This document shows, piece by piece, positions 35,101 to 40,267 of a DNA stretch of 51,883 nucleotides. Origin of the DNA: Nitrospirota bacterium (GTDB lineage: Bacteria > Nitrospirota > Thermodesulfovibrionia > Thermodesulfovibrionales > JdFR-85); NCBI GenBank assembly GCA_035873375.1, contig JAYWMQ010000047.1, forward strand, positions 1 through 51,883. Direction: 5' to 3'. Below the pieces are notes generated by a model, which saw only the letters and a program-made list of their open reading frames with translations, did no database searches and had not been told where the DNA came from. Position numbers and translations under genes: made by a program. Position 1 is the stretch's first letter; each line of letters begins with the position of its first letter.

Positions 35101-35385
35101 ACTGTAGATTTAAAAATTGATAAGTCAAGGTTGCCTTACATGGCTCAAACCATTGATGCTGCCATAGAAAATGTGATGTTTGTGGTAAAGGTCAAGAATA
35201 ATCCAGCCACCTTTTTAATCAGTATTAAGGGGACGGCTACTAATCTTGCCAGAATAGATGAATGGAAGCTTTGCCGGGGAAATAATGCGAATATTGACCT
35301 GGATACATCATTTGAAGTAGTGATTGCTCCAGCACAATTAAATAATCTTGAAGAATTGATGATGGTTGTAAACTATAGTTTTTAA
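26119..35385 (+). CDS. TcA toxin-complex pore subunit with long N-terminal extension
   Basis: 3088 residues. About 10-120 is a carboxypeptidase-regulatory-like beta-sandwich (LVLGRVTDKLNRPLANLIVQ). A helical extension runs to about 580; then comes the VRP1-type block CACEHCRSVYSPAAYLVEIL (about 583-602). The ABC-toxin region is about 1500-1710 and a neuraminidase-like region about 1712-1810. A coiled coil (about 2500-2560), a glycine-rich hydrophobic tip (VVALIPDLVGGASGFGG, about 2569) and a second coil to about 2700 make the pore-forming channel. The TcB-binding domain is about 2790-3088. It should form the pentameric injection pore. AAGGAG at 26108-26113 is 5 nt from the ATG. Larger than Photorhabdus TcdA1 (about 2516). 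Confidence 0.93.
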   Translation: MAKQIEKQKPNLVLGRVTDKLNRPLANLIVQAYDRDMRSEELLGESITDKNGKYEITWLHSQLSGRGKKEADIAIKVLTRKKRTLLFASDVDAVRFNASPREEINITIKTAIKPEVVEYDHILKEVGFLANKVAITDLQENEQHRDISFLSREAEIPAEKIEHLVVAHRLSEASKIDAAFFYALLRKNTLLKNDFAKSFHARLMIDINTEIQPLLYDVALADPKTIQRDVEAAVKEMIVSSKVAKECKRNVEQLQQYRKKAEEYYKNEHPRKVLNIISRFVLEDKISEIGKLFQENKNDLNVFLKKVTDDSFFKSDEKAKEAKASIALGELLGFDEAIISQVKESQKIRKTEDVRKLAVLNKAGWKEVLTKSAAKINLAGKPIDKKLIDLHASSLVRKMEKEFPTIAFSAQLAREKKKNIILKNHKEITEFLTMHDDFDLQHSNIDLFLKKKKLAAKKNEAMREELKSVQRVFKLVPHYSKTNALLKQNIHSAQSIAAIGETRFVKEIAPKAGIETKEAEAIFRRAERTNTAAMLIVGELQDTMRAMDVPALEMKSLAMKLEAVSRDFPNLKSLFKLTDTCACEHCRSVYSPAAYLVEILQFLDKRSVTNLTVTPHVTTNLAKDVLFERRPDLGEIDLGCENANTPVPYIDLVCELLEEAVAPDAGIFYTGLLSDGADPLTGKISTALLAALQTDGMPVTDQAQIYRTEEATTVNAPETPPYKPHYLRDKKAVCKIINTGGNNYKVFRLRQTLSSAEELAAAPEYVNAKAYDTLRNNAYAFKLPFDLNHTEAKAYFMRFGIERHTLMADFQSAGNPADEAIAAEKLGLTNAERKLIVTPKASLVDQQLYWNAPAQWGTPVVSGNVVDYMKVVDHFLTKTGLTYKELDLLLSLKFIDPSGNIFMEHHYDDPTVDKPIISCDTTKKDIANLDYAALDRIHRFLMLQKKTGWKLEVLNEIISQANLGNGQLNDTCLIKAADLARISEETSIKIEELIGFYGDIPHQTLKDDAPKPLYHQVFLNKAKNGFIDDLLLLPEEKTGSELLNDVKNSLSVCLQLSEQDFDKIALAGNITTYGSPTFGVNNPNKFTNLSYLFAASRLIKKLKLKTDDFLILTELTGLNISDSPEKTLEFVEAVADFKKSPLKTADVKFMLRHEATNLADREIKDDKITQILEKLQKDYQSNFTANKSPFDVNLSADEQKERLQTALSKLRGIGEEDVKIFIKFIDRGWTSANDAKTFTDDKLNGLFDTATLKTSIDALAAAPGPDISNEQKDLVKAFLDAIADYQFHFGKLSILEQSLSTTFKADSELVKIVLEYAILKQPAPGTSPLSDILLSDTLIDVDITHTIPVLPVIASAAFADQYRAIRLLHKLFPLVNAFKLGNQEVAWFFENNTALGWLMLDDIPYEAGQIAIDYGKYAAFVEIIELSKQLTPVPNPADAESPITFLTIAEMLLPAGAATRLQFLEAFSLLTGYNKEDVDAIDAHFLPVFDLSKYRYVKTWKSISDCTEHLRKLGSTVAQVKEYIKPVLTSADTNLLRTALKARYDEDTWLGTLKEIMDAIRPQKRDALVAYLLAANPEMKDENYLYDFFLVDVEMEACMPSSRIVQAHGTIQLFVQRCLMGLESKAAADVDNDRSWEQWKWMKNYRVWEANRKVFLYPENWIEAELRDDKSFLFTELENELLQNELTEFTAEEALIRYLEKLDNIAFLEVVATWYQSDIKTMHVFARTKGGDPAIYYYRRFEQERYWTPWEKVELDITGDHLLAFVRNNRLSLAWPVFSEEPDPGQGATLPNQSDPTEQPVDKPRKKLKIQLAFSEFANKKWQPKKISKDAIKTPPDADPNNPIYTDEDIPRGNLKLFYNEFAQQVVVFNTIKKSVYYNEFETQPVDDEVLSGAFDITGCKGYPELAPAKPFTLDFIPKFSDTKLIDQRYKEQALDLTNDLSVLSVHSILANMPFDEILSKTPGFFRLTYPHQFTKIDFVALILELLHLYFSGKDRNYRSIKIPLGTLLPYFKEDSIHAYVIIPGFYNIEKDENSGDEVYVKRTGSDVMQLIEDVAAFIKKIVLYQSDPTEDKTKELLDDFQKIVDELKVYGGLKYGEQFKNMYYPLVCQLRTTLYKHGISELMRRETQMQTAPFNFNMYYLPSPIVPLSYPVEDLDFSSDGSYSVYNWELFFHVPFLLATRLTKNQRFEEAMTWFHYMFNPTGALEGSTPQKYWVTKPFYLTQDNDYVNQRIDTLLYKIADPNTSERKELEFAIEQWRNKPFKPHVVARFRPVAYQKALLMKYIDNLTEWGDYLFRQDTMESIIQATQMYILADKLLGPKPRTIPPTIKSPYETYNQMEAKLDAFGNALIDLENILPDFSALPEGGAELPPGPVTLSMLYFCIPQNDKMLEYWDRIADRLFKVRHCQNIDGVERTLALFAPPIDPGMLVRAAAAGLDISSILAGINAPTPYYRFNVLSQKATELAQEVRGLGSSLLQALEKKDAEAVSLLRSELEIKVLNAVKDMKLLQIKEAKEQIEILKRTKAVTEERNKYYSNIEKIISKEQLNLDKLSESHDFQMASQITQTLAGVVALIPDLVGGASGFGGSPHVVVQWGGLNLLGAAKSASDVLNIFSTAASYEAGRASILGGYERRFDDWKLQERLAKKELDQIDKQIVAAEIRKELSETDLNNHELQIDNAKKTDEFMRTKFTNKELYDWMIGQISSVYFRAYQLAHDFAKKAERSYRFELGNDDSFISYGYWDSMKKGLQSADHLIYDIKRMETSYLDKNKREYEMTKHISLSMLDPLALVKLRATGVSDFEVPEVLYDMDHPGQYFRRIKSVSISLPCVAGPYTSISAKLSLVNNRYRKNTNPDNLATTGYLEDHGNDERFVYNVGAIQSIAASNAQNDSGMFELNFRDERYLPFEGTGAISSWRLELPKEVRQFDYNTISDVIVHVKYTAREGGSALLGLAETSLKTRLAAIKEQLNQTGMHIALNMKHDLPNEWHLLKKNGTVDLKIDKSRLPYMAQTIDAAIENVMFVVKVKNNPATFLISIKGTATNLARIDEWKLCRGNNANIDLDTSFEVVIAPAQLNNLEELMMVVNYSF

Positions 35386-35412
35386 TGCCTTTCCGGTAAG
35401 CATGTGTGAGGG

Positions 35413-35541
35413 CACTTGGATGATGAATATAGCGATGACTCAGGAGGACAACCTGACAGAGAACGCCTTTTCCATCCCTTTGTGGTGGGGAGGAAGAACT
35501 GGCTGTTTTCCGGGCATCCACGGGCTGCAAAGGCCAGTGCA
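35413..35541 (+). pseudogene. IS66-family transposase, decayed C-terminal fragment
   Basis: Plus-strand translation gives HLDDEY, then in the +1 frame EDNLTENA, then back in the first frame HPFVVGRKNWLFSGHPRAAK. These are consecutive pieces of the conserved IS66 transposase C-terminus. Two compensating frameshifts and missing ends show it is dead. It lies 28 bp after the tcA stop, at the right island edge. Confidence 0.75.
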
Positions 35542-35550
35542 GATGAAGAG

Positions 35551-35994
35551 CTAAACTCCAAGACCTGATTCCCTGTTCTGAACAAGCAGCCTGGGACCAT
35601 CCTTAAAGAGAATTTCTATTTTATTGATCTGAATTACAGATGAAACTATTCCGATTCCAAACCTGGGATGGTTTATTATCTCATTTTTTTCAAAACTTCC
35701 TTCTGTCCTGTATTTTTTGGCATTGGAAAGCTCACTGTCTGTTAATCGGGATATACACTCGTTGTAATTTATTTCCTGAACTTTAACTTTTTGAGGTGAT
35801 TTTTTCGACTTTATCCGCTTTTTTTCAGATGGTTTAGCGCGAAAGTTGTGTTGCGAATTACAGGTATTGCATTTAACTTTTTTGGGGGAATTAGCGACCA
35901 TGGCAACAATTGTATGGCCCAGTTCCAGCCTGCACTTTGTACACCATGCCTCAATATGTCCACCTGCTGTGTAACTATTTGTCATGTTTTTCAC
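35551..35994 (-). CDS. Zinc-ribbon protein of unknown function
   Basis: 147 residues from a GTG start with AAGG 7 nt upstream (an ATG three codons on is the alternative). An N-terminal CTKC (about 18-21) and CNTC (about 42-45) form a probable zinc ribbon. A lysine-rich linker follows, then a C-terminal domain with EIINHPRFGIGIVSSVI and KIEILFKDGPRLLV that looks like the small CarD/Tudor-like fold seen in such zinc-ribbon proteins. It may bind nucleic acid. The last 14 codons form the right-hand direct repeat of the island; an orphan copy of this 3' end lies at 17586-17657. Confidence 0.7.
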   Translation of the reverse strand: MKNMTNSYTAGGHIEAWCTKCRLELGHTIVAMVANSPKKVKCNTCNSQHNFRAKPSEKKRIKSKKSPQKVKVQEINYNECISRLTDSELSNAKKYRTEGSFEKNEIINHPRFGIGIVSSVIQINKIEILFKDGPRLLVQNRESGLGV

Positions 35995-36048
35995 TTTTAA
36001 ACCTTTTAAATACCGAATTGAAAGTTATTATCATTTCTACAAAACCGG

Positions 36049-36249
36049 TTAATCCTCTGTACTACCCGTTACTTCAGGTGTTTCTCCAGATGATTCCGGC
36101 TCACTATTTGTCGTCTCCGGTCCTTCAGCTTCCTGAGGAGTATCCTTGGCGCTATTCTGGCGTCTCAGTCTTTTCTCTTCCTGTTTTTTCTGTCGCATCA
36201 ATTCTTTTTTCCGCTTATTGTTCTTGTACATGGGAGAACGCATTACCAT
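36049..36249 (-). CDS. Small, highly charged hypothetical protein
   Basis: 66 residues. The N-terminal half is strongly basic (KNNKRKKELMRQKKQEEKRL) and probably helical. The C-terminal half is acidic and Ser/Thr/Pro/Glu-rich, so likely disordered. AGG lies 5 nt ahead of the ATG. A nucleic-acid-binding role is plausible from charge only. It is in the same orientation as the zinc-ribbon gene 54 bp downstream, so the two may be co-transcribed. Confidence 0.6.
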   Translation of the reverse strand: MVMRSPMYKNNKRKKELMRQKKQEEKRLRRQNSAKDTPQEAEGPETTNSEPESSGETPEVTGSTED

Positions 36250-36402
36250 AGTTGCCTCACCTGAATTAATTAATTTTTCTAAACATTAAAAATTCTGAAT
36301 ATCTATTTTCTAAACAGCAGTTACTAAAGTGAAATTTCAACAACCAATTTACCAAAGAGTGTTCCAAGATCGAGAAGCAAGAAGATTTAGCGGCCTATTG
36401 AA

Positions 36403-36433
36403 AAAGCAGGCCCCTTTACCCGGGGCCTGCTTT
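36403..36433 (-). terminator. Rho-independent terminator of the cold-shock gene
   Basis: On the minus strand AAAGCAGGCCCC pairs with GGGGCCTGCTTT around a 7-nt loop, with the U-run at the 3' side. It begins 7 bp after the csp stop codon. Confidence 0.9.
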
Positions 36434-36439
36434 CCGGAT

Positions 36440-36640
36440 TTACAGTTTTTCGATGTTTGTTGCCTTAGGGCCCTTATCGCCTTCAACGACATCAAAGCTT
36501 ACTACGTCGCCTTCGGCCAGGCTCTTGAAACCATCGCCCTGAATCTCGGAATAGTGCGCAAAAACATCGGCACCATCATCCTGGGTTATGAAACCAAACC
36601 CCTTGGACTCGTTGAACCATTTTACCGTTCCGTTTGCCAT
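36440..36640 (-). CDS. Cold-shock protein (CspA family)
   Basis: 66-residue OB-fold RNA/DNA chaperone. [20 protein letters not shown] contains RNP1 (KGFGFI); RNP2 appears as DVFAHYSEI. Full family length, ending [10 protein letters not shown] strong AAGGAGG lies upstream of the ATG. It has its own terminator downstream and a second terminator-like hairpin (36703-36736) about 62 nt upstream of its start. Confidence 0.97.
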   Translation of the reverse strand: MANGTVKWFNESKGFGFITQDDGADVFAHYSEIQGDGFKSLAEGDVVSFDVVEGDKGPKATNIEKL

Positions 36641-36702
36641 ACTGATTTACCTCCTTACTTAGTGCTTAATAAACCAAATCCCTGAGGAATCCAGTCCTTA
36701 AT

Positions 36703-36736
36703 AAAAAAGGCCACAAAGCACAAAGTCTTTGTGGCC
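36703..36736 (-). terminator. Terminator-like hairpin between epimerase and csp genes
   Basis: Minus-strand GGCCACAAAG / CTTTGTGGCC forms a perfect 10-bp stem, followed by a run of six U. It probably ends the epimerase transcript, although it lies about 190 nt beyond that gene. It could instead sit in a csp leader if the csp promoter is upstream of it. Confidence 0.8.
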
Positions 36737-36927
36737 CTACTTGTGACAAAAACTCCTGAAACTTCCTTATTCCTGAATGCTCTTAATTATTATTCCTGAT
36801 AAAGAATGGCATCTTTTGTTCTCAAAAGTCAAGTGCCAATTACTTCCGGCTGAAGATAACGCTGAGAGATTGCTCTAACAGGTCTCTGAAAGTCCTGTCT
36901 GTCCTTCTGTTTGAAGTACCCTTGCCA
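36737..36927. other. Gap between hairpin and epimerase gene
   Basis: No ORF, RNA gene or repeat that I can support. A weak minus-strand TTGACT is present near 36829, without a convincing -10 partner. Confidence 0.4.
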
Positions 36928-37935
36928 TTACCGATACTCCTCCTTATACCACCTGAGTGTTTTTTTTAGGGCATCCTGCCATGTACACTTTGGGGCAAAC
37001 CCGAGCTCCTTTACAGCCTTGTCAATAGAAAGATGGAGACCTTTTCCGCTCATAAAGGCCATGGTTCTACACAGTGCAGGTTCCTTTTTTGTAAAACGAT
37101 GCCCGATCTCCATTAAAAAACCCATTGTCTTTGCAATTGAAAATGGGATATTCCTTGCGGGCCTTTCATAATTCAGCTCATCAGCAATAAAATCAATGAT
37201 ATCCTTCATGGTTACCTTCTTGTCTGATGAAATATGATATATCTGTCCGGCAGCATTCCTGGATTTTACAGAAAGATAAAAGGCCTCAGCCACATCCTTA
37301 AGAGAAACAACGGATATAACAGCCTTCCCCCCCTGAATATAAGGCAACTGTTTTTTCTTCAGACCTTCGGCAAGCCCTATAACCATTGAATGGTCTCCAC
37401 CCCCTTCCCCAATAAATATTCCGGGGCGAATAATTACTGTTTCCATCTTGCCCTCTCCCTGGTGCCTCTCCAGGAGTTCCTCAATTTTGATCAAGATATT
37501 CTGGTGGGGCCAGAAGGATAACGGTCTTCGAGGCAGGGATTCTTTTGCATCCTGCAGCCCAAAACCCAAAACCCCCGCTGCACCGGCAAAAATAAATCTT
37601 TGCACCCCTTTGGCATCACATCTTTCGATCAGCTCTTTTGTTGGTTCGTAATAGTATCTTTTCTCTTCTTCAGCATGATTATAGAGTGTGGCAAAAGTAG
37701 CAGCATGAATAACTACTTCCGTCCCTTTCAATGCTTTATCATAAGAATCCGGCCTGAGAAGGTCACCGTAAATCACATTATTGTTATTGAGTTTTTTCAG
37801 GAAATCATCCTTCCTGTCCACACGGGGACGCACCAGACATCTCAGTTCAATATCCGGCTTATCAGCCAGGGCTTCAGCCAAATGACTACCCAGGTATCCT
37901 GTGGCTCCTGTAAGTAAAACAGACCGTTTTTTCAA
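36928..37935 (-). CDS. NAD(P)-dependent epimerase/dehydratase (extended SDR)
   Basis: 335 residues. Rossmann motif TGATGYLGSHLAEAL (about 9-23). The active-site pair appears as YEPTK, with the preceding region AATFATLYNHAEEEKRY. VVIHAATF, FIFAGAAGVLG and VIIRPGIFIGEGGG are 3-beta-HSD/dihydroflavonol-reductase-like. The product is not predictable: sugar, lipid or sterol-like substrates are possible. The start is TTG, supported by AGGAG 7 nt upstream; no ATG is available nearby. It is divergent from the LuxR gene, with a shared 100-bp control region. Confidence 0.85.
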   Translation of the reverse strand: MKKRSVLLTGATGYLGSHLAEALADKPDIELRCLVRPRVDRKDDFLKKLNNNNVIYGDLLRPDSYDKALKGTEVVIHAATFATLYNHAEEEKRYYYEPTKELIERCDAKGVQRFIFAGAAGVLGFGLQDAKESLPRRPLSFWPHQNILIKIEELLERHQGEGKMETVIIRPGIFIGEGGGDHSMVIGLAEGLKKKQLPYIQGGKAVISVVSLKDVAEAFYLSVKSRNAAGQIYHISSDKKVTMKDIIDFIADELNYERPARNIPFSIAKTMGFLMEIGHRFTKKEPALCRTMAFMSGKGLHLSIDKAVKELGFAPKCTWQDALKKTLRWYKEEYR

Positions 37936-37959
37936 TTCTTATCTCCTGTTTCCCGTTCA

Positions 37960-37988
37960 TTGAAATCTCTTTCAGCTTAGAGTATAAT
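37960..37988 (+). promoter_or_regulatory. Sigma-70 promoter of the LuxR-type gene
   Basis: TTGAAA (37960-37965), 17 bp, TATAAT (37983-37988). On the other strand TATACT (37986-37981) is a candidate -10 for the divergent epimerase gene, so the two promoters would overlap face to face. Confidence 0.65.
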
Positions 37989-38003
37989 TAAGCAGAGAAA
38001 CAA

Positions 38004-38019
38004 CTACCCAAATTGGTAG
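38004..38019. promoter_or_regulatory. Inverted repeat CTACC-N6-GGTAG, candidate LuxR operator
   Basis: A perfect 5-bp inverted repeat lies just downstream of the expected luxR start site. It overlaps the expected -35 position of the divergent epimerase promoter. This geometry would let one protein repress its own gene and activate the neighbour. Binding is inferred. Confidence 0.45.
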
Positions 38020-38037
38020 GTAGGGGGGACAGTTCTA

Positions 38038-38793
38038 ATGCCGCAACATCTTTCACATGGAGAAAAATCCGTTATTCTTGATATTATTGATAAGGGACTT
38101 GCCTGTAAATCCGAGGAGGATTTTAAGACCCGTCTCCTGTTCCCTGTTCGGGAATTGGTTGGTACGGAGATTGCATTATCTATATGGAATAATCCTTCCA
38201 ATAATAGTGCCGAAGGGGTGATAAACCTGGATTTCCCGGAGGAGTATGTGCAAATCTACCGCCATCATTTTTTCGAGGATCCGGTCTTCAGTATATGGCT
38301 CTCAAACCAGAAACCTTTTATTTTTTCGAAAAAATACTGTGGCAATACAAAAAGACCGTTAAAGACTCACCTTAATTGCATTGCAATAAATTTTGATTTT
38401 AAGACCGGGAGAGGAATTTTTCATGGCCTGATAGAAAGAGGCCTTCAATTTGGAAGTTATTTCACTTTTAGCCGGCCAAATGAACGATTGGGTAAAAGAC
38501 ATGCCTACATTATGGAACTATTAATGCCTCACCTGCATCAGGCATTGGTCAGGGTTTTAAGAAGGAACGAAAAGCCTTTTTATGGAAATAATGGTGTCCC
38601 TCTTACGAAAAGAGAGTTAGAGATACTGAGATGGACAAAGGAAGGGAAGACCGGATGGAAAATCTCTGTTATAATGAACATAAGTGAAAACACGGTGAGA
38701 TTCCATATCAAAAATATCCTTAAGAAGCTGGATGCCGTTAACAAGACACATGCTGTTGCAAAGGCGATAGAATATAGATGGATCGACCTCTGA
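38038..38793 (+). CDS. LuxR-family transcriptional regulator
   Basis: 251 residues. The C-terminal helix-turn-helix is clear: LTKRELEILRWTKEGKTGW, then ISENTVRFHIKNILKKL (about residues 188-240). The N-terminal ~180 residues resemble an autoinducer-binding-like sensor domain, with FFEDPVFSIW and HGLIERGLQFGSYFTFSRP, but no luxI-type synthase gene is in the window, so this is an orphan regulator. A G-rich stretch lies upstream of the ATG. The divergent epimerase gene is the most likely target. Confidence 0.88.
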   Translation: MPQHLSHGEKSVILDIIDKGLACKSEEDFKTRLLFPVRELVGTEIALSIWNNPSNNSAEGVINLDFPEEYVQIYRHHFFEDPVFSIWLSNQKPFIFSKKYCGNTKRPLKTHLNCIAINFDFKTGRGIFHGLIERGLQFGSYFTFSRPNERLGKRHAYIMELLMPHLHQALVRVLRRNEKPFYGNNGVPLTKRELEILRWTKEGKTGWKISVIMNISENTVRFHIKNILKKLDAVNKTHAVAKAIEYRWIDL

Positions 38794-38891
38794 ATATTTC
38801 TCCCTGAAGTCTGCGGCATTTGTTTTTCCCCCGTGGCTTAACAAGCTTTGACGAAATTCGTATTCATACACGGCTGAGCAGGTACATTAAA

Positions 38892-39839
38892 ATGGAGAAG
38901 AAAAAGATTGCCATAACCATGGGTGACGCCGCCGGCATAGGGCCTGAGGTGGCTGTGAAGGCCGCCCTGTCGGAAGATATACAAAAGATCTGTCATCCCT
39001 GCCTGATTGGCGACAGGGAGGTGCTGGATGAGGCCGCCCGGATATCGGGTGTATGTCTCGACCCTGAAAAAACAGAGGTCATACAGCCCCAACCAGTTGA
39101 AAGTTTTTTGAGGGGCGGCCCCTCTCCGGAGAGCGGCAAGGCCTCATATATATACATAAAATATGCTGCTGAGGGATGCCTCAGGGGGGATTTTCATGCA
39201 ATGGTGACTGCACCTGTCTCCAAGGAGGCCCTGAGAATGGCCGGACTGCCATGGCCGGGACATACGGAGATGCTTGCAGAGCTTACCTCAACAGAAAAAT
39301 ATGCAATGATGCTCGTTGGCGGCCCCCTCAGGGTAGTGCTTGTTACAACCCATATTCCCCTCAAAGAGGTCCCAAAAAAACTCACTGAAGAGACAATTCT
39401 CCACAAGATTGAGCTTGCCTATGAGGCCTGCAGGATGTTAGGGGTTAAATCTCCTGCCGTGGCAGTATCAGGCCTTAATCCCCACGGGGGGGAGGGAGGG
39501 CTCTTTGGCAGGGAAGAGATTGAGATGATAGGGCCTGCAGTTAAAGAGGCACAGGGCAGGGGGCTTAACGTGAAAGGCCCTTTTCCGCCGGATGTTGTCT
39601 TCAGACTCGCCTATACAGGCAGGGTGGATATGGTGGTTGCAATGTACCACGACCAGGGACTTATTCCCCTGAAGATGATAGCCTTTGACCAGGGAGTGAA
39701 TATAACCATAGGGCTCCCGATAATAAGGACTTCTCCGGACCATGGCACAGCCTATGATATAGCCTGGGGTGGCACGGCACGGCCGGACAGCATGATAGAG
39801 GCCATTAAACTTGCCGTTAAACTCTCCCGGCCGGAATAA
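38892..39839 (+). CDS. pdxA: 4-hydroxythreonine-4-phosphate dehydrogenase
   Basis: 315 residues from the ATG at 38892, which begins MEKKKIAITMGDAAGIGPEV, the canonical PdxA start. The longer frame to 38820 has no family match. It oxidises 4-phosphohydroxythreonine in pyridoxal phosphate synthesis. Metal and substrate residues: GHTEMLAELT, VSGLNPHGGEGGLFG and VAMYHDQGLIPLKM. The length is near the usual 320-330. Only a weak AGGT is seen upstream. It is convergent with yjbQ. Confidence 0.95.
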   Translation: MEKKKIAITMGDAAGIGPEVAVKAALSEDIQKICHPCLIGDREVLDEAARISGVCLDPEKTEVIQPQPVESFLRGGPSPESGKASYIYIKYAAEGCLRGDFHAMVTAPVSKEALRMAGLPWPGHTEMLAELTSTEKYAMMLVGGPLRVVLVTTHIPLKEVPKKLTEETILHKIELAYEACRMLGVKSPAVAVSGLNPHGGEGGLFGREEIEMIGPAVKEAQGRGLNVKGPFPPDVVFRLAYTGRVDMVVAMYHDQGLIPLKMIAFDQGVNITIGLPIIRTSPDHGTAYDIAWGGTARPDSMIEAIKLAVKLSRPE

Positions 39840-39859
39840 AAATCGTTTTAAACCTGCCC

Positions 39860-40267
39860 TCAGGGCTCCCTGAACCCCATAACCTTCACTGCAACCCTTC
39901 TGTGCCTTGGGCCGTCAAACTCACAAAAGAAGATTGACTGCCAGGTGCCGAGTTGCAACCGGCCCTGCTCAATCAATACAAAGGTGGAGGTGCCGACAAG
40001 GCTCGATTTGATATGGGCATCAGAATTCCCTTCCAGGTGGGCATATCCTGCGTCACGGGGAACAATCTTCTGGAGAGTATGGATTATGTCCCTCCTGACA
40101 GACGGGTCAGCACCCTCATTTACTGTAATACCGGCCGTGGTATGGGGGACATGCAGATAACAGACACCCTCCTGGAACCCCGCTTCCTCAACGAGTCTCT
40201 CTATCTCCGGGGTAATATCAATGAACTCAACCCTTGCCCCTGTCTTTACATTTACATGTTTTATCAT
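39860..40267 (-). CDS. yjbQ: YjbQ-family protein (UPF0047)
   Basis: 135 residues. Family motifs CYLHVPHTTAGITVNEGADP and SVRRDIIHTL, then HLEGNSDAHIKSSLVG, GTWQSIFFCEFDGPRHRR. Members have weak thiamine-phosphate synthase activity and bind metal through the conserved His residues; the physiological role is uncertain. The start shares one base with the lpxK stop, so it is coupled to lpxK. Confidence 0.93.
   Translation of the reverse strand: MIKHVNVKTGARVEFIDITPEIERLVEEAGFQEGVCYLHVPHTTAGITVNEGADPSVRRDIIHTLQKIVPRDAGYAHLEGNSDAHIKSSLVGTSTFVLIEQGRLQLGTWQSIFFCEFDGPRHRRVAVKVMGFREP

Noticed and set aside
36820..36850. Possible sigma-54 or sigma-70 promoter for csp (TGGCACTTGACT)
   Set aside because: The GG-N10-GC spacing of sigma-54 is not met and no -10 element fits the TTGACT at 16-18 bp.
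38820..38891. 24-codon N-terminal extension of pdxA
   Set aside because: The family start MEKKKIAITMGDAAGIGPE lies at 38892; upstream residues are not conserved-like.
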